64,000 nucleotides of DNA, from NCBI RefSeq assembly GCF_023715365.1, contig NZ_JAMBNZ010000001.1, positions 124,001-188,000 on the forward strand, given 5' to 3'. The DNA is from Georgenia satyanarayanai. GTDB lineage: Bacteria; Actinomycetota; Actinomycetes; Actinomycetales; Actinomycetaceae. Shown piece by piece: positions 1-9,277 of this stretch. The translations under genes and the position numbers were made by a program. The notes beneath the pieces were generated by a model, which was given only the letters and a program-made list of their open reading frames with translations, searched no databases and was not told the DNA's origin. How positions within the stretch are numbered: the stretch's first letter is position 1; each line of letters opens with the position of its first letter.

Positions 1-543
1 ATGCCGCGCACGGGCGAGGAGTGGACGGTCGATGACCTCGACCGGCTCCCCGACGACGGCCTCCAGTACGAGCTGCTCGACGGACTGCTGCTCGTGACAC
101 CGGCACCTGTGCTGGCGCACCAGCGGGCGATCGGCAACCTTCACCTCCTGCTCCGCGCAGCGTGCCCCCCGGGCTACGAGGTGTTCCTCTCGCCCGTCGA
201 CTGGAGACCGGACCGGCGCACCTCGCTGCAGCCGGACGTGCTCATCGTCCGCAACGAGGCCGTCGCGACGCAGAACATCACCGCGCCGCTCGTCCTCGCC
301 GTCGAGGTCCTCTCCCCGTCCACCCGCCGCAAGGACCTCCTGCTCAAGCGCTCGAAGTACGAGGAGAGCGGGGTCCGGTCGTACTGGGTCCTCGACCCGG
401 CCGAGCCGTCGCTGCTGGCGCTCGACCTTCAGGAGGGCGCCTACGTCGCGACGCCGCACGCGCGCGGGGCGGAGCGAGCGGCTCTCGCCACTCCCTTCCC
501 GGTCGACGTCGTGCCCGCCGAGCTGGTCCGCCCCGCGCCCTGA
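1..543 (+). CDS. Uma2-family (DUF820) putative restriction-endonuclease-fold protein
   Basis: The 180-residue protein has the layout of the Uma2/DUF820 family, which carries a PD-(D/E)XK nuclease fold. Visible landmarks are the N-terminal YELLDG segment with Glu24, the QPDVLIV strand with Asp79, the AVEVLSPST strand with Glu102, and the following K-x-x-KYEESGV helix leading into YWVLDP. These acidic and lysine positions match the metal-binding core of the fold. The biological role of the family is unknown; it is abundant in actinobacteria and cyanobacteria. The ATG lies at the first base of the window, so an upstream start cannot be excluded. The gene converges on jetD with a 10-base gap. Confidence 0.8.
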   Translation: MPRTGEEWTVDDLDRLPDDGLQYELLDGLLLVTPAPVLAHQRAIGNLHLLLRAACPPGYEVFLSPVDWRPDRRTSLQPDVLIVRNEAVATQNITAPLVLAVEVLSPSTRRKDLLLKRSKYEESGVRSYWVLDPAEPSLLALDLQEGAYVATPHARGAERAALATPFPVDVVPAELVRPAP

Positions 544-553
544 GGTCCCTCGC

Positions 554-1714
554 TCAGGCTTCCGTCTCGGAGAGGGCGGCTCTCAGCGCGTCGACGCTCG
601 CGTCGAGGTCGAGGCGTTCCTGCTCTAGGCGCACGTCGCCCTCCTGCCGCAAGAGGGCGTAGGTGGCCGATTCCTCTTGGGTGAGCCGGCTGAGTGACGC
701 CCGGGTGGGCTTGGGCTCGGGCACCCAGAGGTCGCGGTGGCTCTCGAGCGTGGGCCGGTCCATCAGCACGGACTTCACCTGCGGGCAGTGGCTGCGGAAG
801 CGGTCGAGGATCGCGAAGCCGTGACTGTCGAGGTCCCCCCAGTACAGCAGCCGCGACTTCGTGACCCACCCGATCCGGGCGAGTCTGTCCACCGCGTGTC
901 CCGAGCCGTGGACGACGACGACGCCAGGCAGCGCGGGCAGCGCCACCACGGTCTCGAGGTTCTCGACGACGAGCACCGCCTGCGGGGACACGGTGAGCCG
1001 AGCGAGCTCGTCCACGGGCGCGCTCACGTCGCTGAGTCCGCCGGGTCCCAGGCCGACGTCCAGGAAGCGCACCCGGACGAGCTCCGGCGGCGACGCGAGA
1101 CCGAGGTCCGGCAGACCCGTGATCGCCCGGTGCAGCCCCGTGACCAGCCCGCGGTGCCGCTGCGTCCACTTGGTGTCCACGCCGCGGACCGGCAGCTGCC
1201 GGATGTAGGCCCCGGAGGAAGGGTGGTCGACGAGCCAGTGCAGCACCTCGCGGAGCCTGCCCATGTCGGCCTCCGCCAGGGCCGCCAGCGTCCCAGCGGA
1301 GGTCCGCAGTGCCCGGGCGAGCGCCTCGCCGCCGTCGGTCGTGCGGCCGCGCCACTGCGCCACCAGGCCGCCGATGCGCGAGGACGCCGCCCGCCAGTGC
1401 GCCTGACGCCCGGCGAAGGCAGCGAGCTCCGCCGCATCGGTCACCGTGAGCCGGACGGGAACCTGCTGGGTGCCCAAGCTCGCCCAGCGACGCTCCTCCC
1501 ACACGACCTCCGCGACGCCGGCGTGCCGCCAGGTGGCGACCCACTCCGCCGCGGCGCCCGGATCGGCGAGGGCGACCCGTTCGACGGGCGGGTGGAGCGG
1601 GATGTCGAGCACGACGGCGCCCTCAGCTCCCGTCGCCGCCGCAACTGCCCACGCGGCGTAGGACCGCTCGTACCGCGTGCGGGCCCGCTCCCGGGCCTCA
1701 GAGACACTGATCAC
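554..1714 (-). CDS. jetD: Wadjet system protein JetD (DUF3322/DUF2220, Toprim-fold nuclease subunit)
   Basis: This 386-residue protein is the last gene of a four-gene Wadjet operon. The N-terminal half fits DUF3322 and the C-terminal half DUF2220, which has a topoisomerase VI-like Toprim fold. The Toprim catalytic set is visible: Glu251 in LVVENLET and the DxD pair Asp294/Asp296 in YWGDLDSHG. In characterised Wadjet systems JetD cleaves closed circular DNA after the SMC motor JetABC has extruded it into a loop. I chose the GTG at 1714 because it gives a GTGA overlap with the jetC stop, which continues the translational coupling seen throughout the operon. A longer open frame upstream is only the antisense-like shadow inside jetC. 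Confidence 0.9.
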   Translation of the reverse strand: MISVSEARERARTRYERSYAAWAVAAATGAEGAVVLDIPLHPPVERVALADPGAAAEWVATWRHAGVAEVVWEERRWASLGTQQVPVRLTVTDAAELAAFAGRQAHWRAASSRIGGLVAQWRGRTTDGGEALARALRTSAGTLAALAEADMGRLREVLHWLVDHPSSGAYIRQLPVRGVDTKWTQRHRGLVTGLHRAITGLPDLGLASPPELVRVRFLDVGLGPGGLSDVSAPVDELARLTVSPQAVLVVENLETVVALPALPGVVVVHGSGHAVDRLARIGWVTKSRLLYWGDLDSHGFAILDRFRSHCPQVKSVLMDRPTLESHRDLWVPEPKPTRASLSRLTQEESATYALLRQEGDVRLEQERLDLDASVDALRAALSETEA

Positions 1715-4700
1715 AGCTCGAGCGGCAGGGTGGCGGGCTCGGTGGGCATCTCTTCCACGCCCTCGACATCCGCAGGAGCCGCAGCGGTCATCTCGCCGAT
1801 GGCGACGGTGGCGACCGAGGAGTGGCGGTGGTCCGGGCAGGTGGCCAGCCCGATGCCCCCGACGTAGTCCTCCAGGGTCTGCAGCAGCTTGAGTGGCGTC
1901 GCGAGGATCATGTGGAAGCCGAACTCCGCGAAGATGTCCATCGCCATCCGGGTGAAGGAGGTGTCGGCCTTGTCGAAGGCCTCGTCCATGACGACGGTGC
2001 CGTAGCTCGGCAGGTCCTGTCCCTCCTCGGCGAGCTGGTAGCGCAGTGCCGCCGCGAGGCAGAACACGACGAGCTTCTGCTTCTGCCCGCCGGACAGGCC
2101 CGACCCGGAGTCGTGGACGGCCAGCACCTGGCGGTCGGCGTCGATCTCGTGGGCGACGAAGCGCACGTGCCGGCGGGTGTCGAGGCACAGCTCCTGCCAC
2201 GCCCGGTCGGCGTGCTCCGAGGAGGCGAGCCTCCGCATGACCCGGGACATCACCGCGAAGGCGGCCTCCGCCTCGTCACGGTCCCGGGCTCCCCAGGACC
2301 CTGTCGTGATGGTGGCGAGGTCCTGGAGGAACTCCTTGGCGACGGCGGAACGGTTGTCGGTCACCTTGATCTCGAGGAAGCGGCCCACGTCGAAGTGCGA
2401 GCGGCGCAGCGAGCTGTTGACCGGGGCGATGCGGTCGCGGATCTCCTGCGGCGCGCGCCGGATCTCGTTGGCGAGCTGGACGACGTTGCGCTGGGACTGC
2501 TGCTCGAGCAGCTCGAAGAAGCGGTCCTCGAACTCCGGCAGCCGGTCGGCGCGCAGACGGCCGAGGATCTCGAGGTAGCCGCCCCGGTCCCCGACCTCGG
2601 CGGTGAGGTCCCCGGCGATGGCCGGCCAGCGGCCGCGGAAGTCCCGGACGACGGTGGTGATGGCGTCCTCTGCACGGCGGGCCGCGGCCTGTGCGGCGTC
2701 GCGCTCGTCGACGAGCGTGCGGCTCACCGTGGTCGCCACCCGGTCGATGGTGTCGTAGGTGACGGTGCGGCGGGTGCGGGCCGCGTGGAAGCGGCGCTCG
2801 AGCTCCTCCTGGTGGGCGACCGGGACGGCCGCGGAGGAGCCCTCGGTCTCGGCGAGCACCTTGTCGAGGTCACGCAGGTGCGCACGGAGCGCGGCGACGG
2901 CGTCGCGTCGCTCCTGCTCTGCGTCCCGCGCCTGGACGAGGACGTGCTCCGCGCGCGCCGCCTCGAGCTCGGCGGCCTGGAGGTCACTGTTGCCCCGGCG
3001 CAGCTCCTCCAGCGCGGCACGGCTGCGGTCGAGCGCGGACCGGGCCGCGGCGACGTCCATCGCCGACCACTCCCGCTGCTCCAGGCCGCGCAGCATGAAG
3101 GCGCGCTCCCCCGCTGACCGCTGCTCCTTCTCCAGCCGTGCGAGCCGCTCCTCGACGGCTGCGAGCTCGTCCCTGGCGGCGCGCAGCTCGTCGAGGAAGT
3201 GGTCGACCTTCGCGGCGTTGTCGAAGCCGAGCACCCAGCGGGAGCGGTCGTCCACGCGGGAGCGGTCGTCCTTCTCGTACCGGGTCCGCCCGCGCTTGAC
3301 CTGGCCGGCACGGGTGACGGCGCGGTCGTGGGCGTGGAGCTCGGCGGGGTGCTCGACGCAGGCGTAGTCGTAGGTGGCCGCGAGGGTCGTGTGCAGCCAG
3401 GCCGCCATGGGGCCGTCCGCCACCTCGACCCGGTGCACGAGGGAGAGCTCCGTGCGGACCGGCCGCGGCGGGTCCACCTGGGCGGGCACGCTCTCCATCG
3501 ACAGGCGCGTGCCCAGATGGTGCGCGTCGGCCGCCGCGACGACGGCGTCCCGGTGCGCCGCCGGCACGAGCAGCACGGTGGCGAGGGGGCGCAGCACCCG
3601 CTCGACGGCGCCGGTCCAGTCCGCGTGCTCGGCCCGGACCTGGAGCAGCTCGCCCGCGAAGGGCAGCGTGGCCGGAGACAGGCCGGTCTCCTCGCAGATG
3701 AGCGCGCGAGCCGCGAGGAGCCGGGCACCGAGGTTCGAGCGCACACCGCGCAGTGCCTGCAGCTCGGTCTCGACGGCGGACTTGCGCCGGCGCAGCTCCG
3801 CAGCGGCGTCGTGGAGCCCGTGCGCCTGCTCGCGGCGCCGGGCGGCGGCCTCGTCCTCGCGGTCCGCGTCGGCCCGTGCCGCCGCACGCAGCTCCTCGAA
3901 CTCGGCGAAGCTCGCGGGCATGGCGACGCCCACCCGTTGGAGGTCGCCGGCGAGCTGGTCACGGGCGGCGACGGCCGCGGCGAGGCGCTGCTCGTCGCTC
4001 CCGACCGTCAGGCGCTGCAGCTCCAGTGCGCTGCCGCCACGATCCGCCACGACCCGGCGCGCGACGTCGAGGGCCGCCTGCGCCGCCCCGGTGGCGGCGA
4101 CGGCGGCGCTGAGGTCGTGGTCCGCGCTCGTCAGCCCGGCCGCGGCCTGGTCGCGTGCCTCCTGGGCGAGCGCACGTTTCCACGTGTCGCGGAAGGGCTC
4201 CAACGCGGCGCCCAGGACGCGTGCCTGCTCCACGGCCGCGACGTGCTCGTCGTACCGCGCCGCGTGCTCCACGAGCGGGCCGAGCAGCTCCACCTGGGTC
4301 CGTGCCTCGACGACGTGCGCGTGAGCCTGGGAGAGCTCGGCGAACTGCTCGACGGCGGTCTGCGCCAGCGCGCGGGTGCGCGGCTCGTCGAGCATGAAGG
4401 TGCGGAAGAGGTCGTCGAGGTTGTCCAGGCTCTTGGCGCCCTGGGTCTTGTGGAGCAGGACCAGGGCGTTCTCCCCCGAGATACCCAGCAGGCGGCAGAA
4501 CCGGGCGGCGAAGACGGAGTGCCGGTCGGTGACCACGGCCTGCGGCCAGGCCGCCTTGACACGGCGCACGTCCAGGCCGTGCTCGGCATAGGGCTTGAGG
4601 TCGAGGAGGTCGACGGGTTCCTGGTGCAGCAGGTGCAGCTCGGAGGCGTCCGCGGCGCCGCTCGCGCCCCGCCGCAGGTGGTAGAGCTTGACCAGGGTCA

Positions 4701-5070
4701 CGACCTTGCCGGCGCCGTCGCCGTACTGCAGGAGGATGCCGCTCCACGTGGCGCCGGGGCGCAGGTAGTCGCTCACCACCTCGCCCGTCTCCTCGTCCGC
4801 GTGCCGCCGCCAGGCACCCCGGACGTAGCTGACCGTCGTGCGGTCGGCCCGCCGCGTCGCGCCGTCGGCCGCCGCGGCGTTGAAGCGCAGCTTTCCCCGC
4901 GGAACGAGGACCGCGGCGACGGCGTCGACGAGCGAGGACTTCCCTGAGCCGGAGTGGCCGGTGAGGAGGAAGCCCTTGCGCGGCACGTCGATGCGGTGGT
5001 GCCCGTGGAAGGTGCCCCAGTTGACGACCTCGATGCGCTCCAGGCGCCACTGCCCTCGGTGGGTGGTCAT
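1711..5070 (-). CDS. jetC: Wadjet system SMC-like ATPase JetC
   Basis: The 1119-residue protein is an SMC/MukB-like ATPase. A Walker A motif GHSGSGKS lies at about residues 38-45, the ABC signature LSGGQ at about 992-996, and a Walker B VVMDEAFD ending around residue 1032. Between them are long Ala/Glu/Arg/Leu-rich stretches typical of antiparallel coiled coil flanking a small hinge-like central region at about 480-620. JetC is the motor subunit that translocates or extrudes plasmid DNA together with JetA and JetB. The ATG start overlaps the jetB stop by four bases (ATGA), and the stop overlaps the jetD start. Length and motif order are complete, so the motor looks functional. Confidence 0.93.
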   Translation of the reverse strand: MTTHRGQWRLERIEVVNWGTFHGHHRIDVPRKGFLLTGHSGSGKSSLVDAVAAVLVPRGKLRFNAAAADGATRRADRTTVSYVRGAWRRHADEETGEVVSDYLRPGATWSGILLQYGDGAGKVVTLVKLYHLRRGASGAADASELHLLHQEPVDLLDLKPYAEHGLDVRRVKAAWPQAVVTDRHSVFAARFCRLLGISGENALVLLHKTQGAKSLDNLDDLFRTFMLDEPRTRALAQTAVEQFAELSQAHAHVVEARTQVELLGPLVEHAARYDEHVAAVEQARVLGAALEPFRDTWKRALAQEARDQAAAGLTSADHDLSAAVAATGAAQAALDVARRVVADRGGSALELQRLTVGSDEQRLAAAVAARDQLAGDLQRVGVAMPASFAEFEELRAAARADADREDEAAARRREQAHGLHDAAAELRRRKSAVETELQALRGVRSNLGARLLAARALICEETGLSPATLPFAGELLQVRAEHADWTGAVERVLRPLATVLLVPAAHRDAVVAAADAHHLGTRLSMESVPAQVDPPRPVRTELSLVHRVEVADGPMAAWLHTTLAATYDYACVEHPAELHAHDRAVTRAGQVKRGRTRYEKDDRSRVDDRSRWVLGFDNAAKVDHFLDELRAARDELAAVEERLARLEKEQRSAGERAFMLRGLEQREWSAMDVAAARSALDRSRAALEELRRGNSDLQAAELEAARAEHVLVQARDAEQERRDAVAALRAHLRDLDKVLAETEGSSAAVPVAHQEELERRFHAARTRRTVTYDTIDRVATTVSRTLVDERDAAQAAARRAEDAITTVVRDFRGRWPAIAGDLTAEVGDRGGYLEILGRLRADRLPEFEDRFFELLEQQSQRNVVQLANEIRRAPQEIRDRIAPVNSSLRRSHFDVGRFLEIKVTDNRSAVAKEFLQDLATITTGSWGARDRDEAEAAFAVMSRVMRRLASSEHADRAWQELCLDTRRHVRFVAHEIDADRQVLAVHDSGSGLSGGQKQKLVVFCLAAALRYQLAEEGQDLPSYGTVVMDEAFDKADTSFTRMAMDIFAEFGFHMILATPLKLLQTLEDYVGGIGLATCPDHRHSSVATVAIGEMTAAAPADVEGVEEMPTEPATLPLEL

Positions 5071-5759
5071 GCGGACGTCCCCTGCTGCTCGGGTGCGGGC
5101 TCGACGGACTCCTGGGCGCCGTCGTCGTGCCGGGAGAGGAGTCGCTCGAACTCCGCCTGGACCGCGGAGATCTCCTCGGCCCCGAAGACGAGGCGCAGCA
5201 CCGGGGAGATCTCGACGCGCCCCTCGGTGCTCGTGCGCTGGAGGATCCCGTACTTCTCGAGCTTGGTCCAGGAGGCGTTGACCCGCTTGGCGAAGCCGGC
5301 GGGGTCGGCGTCGTCACGGCCGCGGTAGACCTGGAGCTGGTCGGCCACCTCGTCCGCACCGACGATGACCCGCTCGCCGCTGCCCGCCGCCAGGAGCAGC
5401 TGGCGCAGGTGCAGCACCATCGCGGTGTCCATGAACGTCATCGCGGCGGCGCGGACCACCCGCGGCGCCTCGACGCCGTCCGGCTCGGCGTTGCGGACGA
5501 AGGCGACCTCCGCCTCGGTGTCGAGGACGAGCTCGAGGAAGAGGTCCGCCAGGCGGGAGCGGATCGGCTGCTCGTCGCCGAGCAACGCGCTCCACAGCTG
5601 GGGGTGACGGCGGGCCGCGAGATAGGGCCCGCGGAGCAGCTGGACGAGGGCGCGGCGCGAGGCGAGGTGCAGCGTGCCGGCGTCCCCGTCCCACAGCGCG
5701 GCGGGTACAGGGTCGGCTGTGGGGGCGGGCTGGGTCATGGGGTCGATCATCTCGCTCAT
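5067..5759 (-). CDS. jetB: Wadjet system protein JetB (DUF4194)
   Basis: This 230-residue protein fits DUF4194, the JetB/MukE-like subunit of Wadjet. The middle (about residues 50-190) is a run of helices with a winged-helix look, and SWTKLEKYGIL resembles a recognition segment. In known Wadjet and MukBEF complexes this subunit forms a dimer that bridges the kleisin JetA. The ends are Pro/Ala/Glu-rich and probably disordered. The start codon overlaps the jetA stop as ATGA, and the stop overlaps the jetC start as ATGA, so translation is coupled. The assignment rests on both the sequence pattern and its fixed place between jetA and jetC. Confidence 0.88.
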   Translation of the reverse strand: MSEMIDPMTQPAPTADPVPAALWDGDAGTLHLASRRALVQLLRGPYLAARRHPQLWSALLGDEQPIRSRLADLFLELVLDTEAEVAFVRNAEPDGVEAPRVVRAAAMTFMDTAMVLHLRQLLLAAGSGERVIVGADEVADQLQVYRGRDDADPAGFAKRVNASWTKLEKYGILQRTSTEGRVEISPVLRLVFGAEEISAVQAEFERLLSRHDDGAQESVEPAPEQQGTSA

Positions 5760-7207
5760 GCGACCTCGGAGGTGAAGAGGTGGACGGGCACGGTGCCGGT
5801 GCGGGCGACGCCGCCGCGCGAGGTCCAGCCGACGCGCTCCTCACCGCCGACCTCGGTGCCGTGTGCCTCGGCGAGGACGAGGAGGCCGACGACGCTGGCC
5901 ACGCCCTGGGTGGCCGGCCGCGCCGCGAGCACCTCCCCGATCGTCGAGGGCCCGCGCTCGGCGAGGACGGCGTTGACGTTCTCGACGAGCTCCTTGACGT
6001 CGATCTCCGAGGCACGGACGGCGTCGCGCAGCGCCACGACGTCGACGGGAGCGGCCGCGACGGTCCGCACGTCCTCGGTGACCTCCGAGTCGGCCGGGTT
6101 GTGGAGGCGCAGCACGGCCACGGAGTCCAGCGGGACGGAAGTGAGGTCGAGGTCGACGCCGACGTGGTGGAAGGGGCGGAGGTGACCGCTGAGGTCCATC
6201 GCGGTGCGCAGCGTCTGCCGCAGCAGGCGGTGGATGCGGCGGTCCTCCTGCAGCTCCTGGCTCTGGACGAAGCGGCGGAGGCTGCGCGAGAACGCGGTCA
6301 TGACCTCGTGGATCTCACTGCTGGCGTCTTGCAGGCTGGGAAGCATCCGGCGCAGCCGGCGTGCCTGCTGAGTCGTCAGCTCCCCGGCGAAGGACCGCTC
6401 GAGCACCGCGGAGACGTGGTCCTCGAGCTCGGCGCTGCGGGCGGGGTCGAGGATGAGGGAGTAGAAACCGGCGAAGGTGCGCCCGGCGTCGGAGGAGGCG
6501 AGGTGGTCGACTCCGCGGAAGACGTCCTCCAGGACGGCACCCCGGGACGACTCCTGCTCGACGAGCTTCTCGCGCAGGGACCGGTTGAGCTGCTCCATCT
6601 CGGTGCGCACGCGCGCGAAGTCGGCGGGCAGCTCCTCGGCGAGGGCGAGGATGTCGCGGGCGCGCTCCAGGGCGCGGTCGGCGTCGAGGACCTCGAAGTC
6701 CCCGGCTGCGACGCGCTCGATCTCGGCGTCGAGTCGGTCGCGCTGCTCACGCAAGGCCCGCAGGCGGCTGGCGGCGTCCGGATCGGTCTGCACAGCGAGC
6801 TCGCGGACCTGCGCGAGGATCGTGCTGAGGCGGGACTCGGTGACCGTCTGCCGCCGGTCGGCGAGCTGGCTGACGAAGCGGATCGCCGTGAGCGCACCCT
6901 CGGAGAGCTCAAAGACCTCCTCGCGGGTGCTCTCCGCCGCGCGGCGGACGAGGAACCCGGCGTCGCGCCACGCGGCGCAGTACTGCTGCGCCGTCTGCGG
7001 CAGCTCGAAGCCGTGGTCGCGCAGCACCGCGAGGTCCTCGTCCACCTTGCTGAAGAGCACCGGTGCGGGCAACCGCTTGTCATCCCCGCCGAGGTGCTCA
7101 CCGAGGATCGCGATGGCGGGGGCCGCGTGCTGCGCGCGCAGGAAGGCCCAGGCGGGGTGGTCGGCACTCAGGCGCTGTGCCGCGAGCGCCGTGCTCAGCG
7201 TGCTCAC
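5756..7207 (-). CDS. jetA: Wadjet system kleisin-like protein JetA (DUF3375)
   Basis: The first gene of the Wadjet operon encodes a DUF3375 protein of 483 residues from the GTG at 7207; an in-frame GTG at 7237 would add ten residues. The family plays the kleisin (MukF-like) part of the complex, linking the JetC heads. Helical N-terminal segments containing QTAQQYCAAWRDAGFL are followed by a coiled-coil-rich middle (about 170-320) and a C-terminal beta-containing domain. The gene order jetA-jetB-jetC-jetD, all joined by 4-base overlaps, is that of an intact system. Only 74 bases separate this start from the end of the LLM oxidoreductase gene on the same strand, so the operon promoter is either in that gap or inside the oxidoreductase gene. 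Confidence 0.88.
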   Translation of the reverse strand: MSTLSTALAAQRLSADHPAWAFLRAQHAAPAIAILGEHLGGDDKRLPAPVLFSKVDEDLAVLRDHGFELPQTAQQYCAAWRDAGFLVRRAAESTREEVFELSEGALTAIRFVSQLADRRQTVTESRLSTILAQVRELAVQTDPDAASRLRALREQRDRLDAEIERVAAGDFEVLDADRALERARDILALAEELPADFARVRTEMEQLNRSLREKLVEQESSRGAVLEDVFRGVDHLASSDAGRTFAGFYSLILDPARSAELEDHVSAVLERSFAGELTTQQARRLRRMLPSLQDASSEIHEVMTAFSRSLRRFVQSQELQEDRRIHRLLRQTLRTAMDLSGHLRPFHHVGVDLDLTSVPLDSVAVLRLHNPADSEVTEDVRTVAAAPVDVVALRDAVRASEIDVKELVENVNAVLAERGPSTIGEVLAARPATQGVASVVGLLVLAEAHGTEVGGEERVGWTSRGGVARTGTVPVHLFTSEVA

Positions 7208-7281
7208 GGCGGTGACTCTACCCAGCGGGTCTGACACCGCGGGAACGGCCAGGCAGTAGCGAGGCCCAGCCGCGCCGGATC

Positions 7282-8235
7282 TCAGCCCAGCAGCCGCGGC
7301 CGCAGCTCGGAGCCGAAGAAGTCGAGGAAGGCGTCCGGGTCCGGGCCGACGTTCATCGTGACGACGTGGTCGTAGCCCGCGTCGGTGAACTGCCGGATCG
7401 TCGCGAGGTGCCGCTCGACGTCGGGCCCGCAGGCAAACTGCTTGCGCACGTCCTCCTCACGGACCGTCGCCGCGGCGGCGTCGAAGTTCACCGGATTGGG
7501 CAGCTCGGACATGACCTTCCACCCGGTGAGCGCCCAGCGGCTGGTCTCCAGGGCGTGCGCGGCAGCCTCGTCCTCGGTGGCGGCGTAGGCGAGCGGCGCC
7601 TCGGCGTAGAGCGGGCCGTCCCCGCCGGCGTCGCGGAAGGCCTCGACGAGCGAGGGGTCGGGCTCGGTGACGAAGAGCCCGTCCGCCAGCTCTCCGGCCA
7701 GGCGTGCCGCCTGCGGGCCGCCACCGGCGACGGCGATGCGCGGCAGCTCCTCGGGCAGGTCGAAGATGCGCGCGTCCTCGAGCTGGAGGTGGCGCCCGTC
7801 GTAGCTCTGGTAGCCGCCCTGCCACAGGAGCCGGATGATCTCCAAGGCCTCGCGCAACATGGCCTGACGCACCGTCGCCGAGGGCCACGGCTTGCCGACG
7901 ACGTGCTCGTTGAGCCGCTCGCCCGAGCCCAGGCCCAGGGTGAAGCGGCCGTCGGAGATGAGCGCCGTCGTCGCCGCGGCCTGCGCGATGATCGCCGGGT
8001 GGTAGCGGAAGGTGGGGCAGGTGACGCCGGTGACGAGGCCGATGCGCTCGGTGCGCGCGGCGATGGCGGCGAGGACCGACCAGGCGAAGGGGCTGTGACC
8101 CTGGTTGTCGAGCCAAGGGTGGAAGTGGTCGCTGATCTCGACGAAGTCGTAGCCGACCTCCTCGGCGCGGACGGCCTGGCGGATGAGCTCCTGCGGCCCG
8201 TAGGCCTCCGCGGCGAGCTTGTAGCCGAGCTTCAT
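7282..8235 (-). CDS. F420-dependent LLM-class oxidoreductase (TIGR03557-like)
   Basis: The 317-residue protein is a luciferase-like monooxygenase-fold enzyme close to F420-dependent glucose-6-phosphate dehydrogenase and the TIGR03557 subgroup. Recognisable parts are EISDHFHPW near residues 33-41, the SPFAWSVLAAIAARTERI segment, the TCPTFRYHPAIIAQAAAT stretch and the LGLGSGE motif, all part of the F420 pocket. The substrate is not predictable. It acts in the cytosol in deazaflavin-dependent redox chemistry. It is divergent from the CDF transporter gene with 105 bases between the starts, and it precedes the Wadjet operon on the same strand. Confidence 0.88.
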   Translation of the reverse strand: MKLGYKLAAEAYGPQELIRQAVRAEEVGYDFVEISDHFHPWLDNQGHSPFAWSVLAAIAARTERIGLVTGVTCPTFRYHPAIIAQAAATTALISDGRFTLGLGSGERLNEHVVGKPWPSATVRQAMLREALEIIRLLWQGGYQSYDGRHLQLEDARIFDLPEELPRIAVAGGGPQAARLAGELADGLFVTEPDPSLVEAFRDAGGDGPLYAEAPLAYAATEDEAAAHALETSRWALTGWKVMSELPNPVNFDAAAATVREEDVRKQFACGPDVERHLATIRQFTDAGYDHVVTMNVGPDPDAFLDFFGSELRPRLLG

Positions 8236-8340
8236 GACGGTCTCCTCGGTCGGTTCCGGCAGGATCCTTCACGGTGGCACAGCTCTCGGCAGCCGGCCAC
8301 GCGGAGGCCTGCCGGGGTGCGCCGTCGGGCGGCCGCGGCC

Positions 8341-9267
8341 ATGCTGAGCCGCGTGAACCTCACCGTGCTCGTCGCACTGGGGGCCAACGCCCTCGTCGCG
8401 CTCGCGAAGTCCGCGGCCGCCGTCATCACCGGGTCGGCCTCGATGGTGGCCGAGTCCGCTCACTCCTGGGCCGACACCGGCAACCAGGTGCTCCTCCTCA
8501 TCGCCGACCGCCGCTCCCGCCGTCGGCCCGACGCTGCCCACCCGCTCGGCCACGGCCGGGAGGCCTACGTCTGGTCGTTGTTCGCCGCGCTCGGTCTCTT
8601 CGTGGCGGGCGCGGCGGTGTCGATCACGCACGGCGTCCAGGAGCTGCTCCACCCCGCACCGGCGTCCGACTTCCTCGTCGCCTACATCGTGCTGGGGCTG
8701 GCCTTCGTCTTCGAGGGCATCTCCTTCCTCCAGGCGCTCCGCCAGACCCGGCGCGAGGCTGCCGAGGCGCACCGCGAGGTGCTCGACCACGCGCTGCAGA
8801 CCTCCGACCCCACACTGCGCGCGGTCTTCGCGGAGGACGCTGCTGCGCTCGTCGGCATCCTCATCGCCCTCGGCGGGATCCTCGCCCACGACCTCACCGG
8901 CTCGCACGTCCCCGACGCCGTCGGCTCCATCCTCGTCGGGGTGCTGCTCGGCGTCGTCGCCGTCGTCCTCATCGACCGCAACCGGCGCTTCCTCGTCGGG
9001 GTGGCCGCGGCTCCCCAGCTGCGGGACCAGGTGCGCGGGCTCATGCTCGCCATGCCGGACGTCGACGGCGTCAACTACCTCCACATGGAGTTCGTCGGAC
9101 CGCGCACGGTCTACCTCGTGGCCGGCGTCGACCTGCGCGGGGACGAGTCCGAGCACACCGTCGCCGAGCGGCTGCGCGTCCTCGAGCGGCGCCTCGAGGA
9201 GCTGCCGTTCGTCCTCGAGGCGGTCGTCACCGTCTCGAGCACCAGCGACCCGGCCGCGCCGCGGTGA
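8341..9267 (+). CDS. Cation diffusion facilitator (CDF) family metal efflux transporter
   Basis: The 308-residue protein shows a CDF transporter layout. There are five to six membrane segments in residues 1-210, with the metal-site motif SxxAExxHSxxDT in membrane segment 2 (VAESAHSWADTGNQ), a second motif AVFAEDAAALVG, and a cytosolic C-terminal domain of about 80 residues containing HMEFVGPRTVYLVAGVDL. Members export Zn, Fe, Mn or Co in exchange for protons; the metal cannot be read from the sequence. I took the ATG at 8341 because membrane segment 1 begins shortly after it; the open frame extends far upstream but only as a shadow of the oxidoreductase gene. Confidence 0.88.
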   Translation: MLSRVNLTVLVALGANALVALAKSAAAVITGSASMVAESAHSWADTGNQVLLLIADRRSRRRPDAAHPLGHGREAYVWSLFAALGLFVAGAAVSITHGVQELLHPAPASDFLVAYIVLGLAFVFEGISFLQALRQTRREAAEAHREVLDHALQTSDPTLRAVFAEDAAALVGILIALGGILAHDLTGSHVPDAVGSILVGVLLGVVAVVLIDRNRRFLVGVAAAPQLRDQVRGLMLAMPDVDGVNYLHMEFVGPRTVYLVAGVDLRGDESEHTVAERLRVLERRLEELPFVLEAVVTVSSTSDPAAPR

Positions 9268-9277
9268 GCAGCCGTCG

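Noticed and set aside
3199-4947. A 582-codon open frame on the plus strand
   Set aside because: It lies opposite jetC and shows no motif; jetC has intact ATPase motifs and is clearly the real gene.
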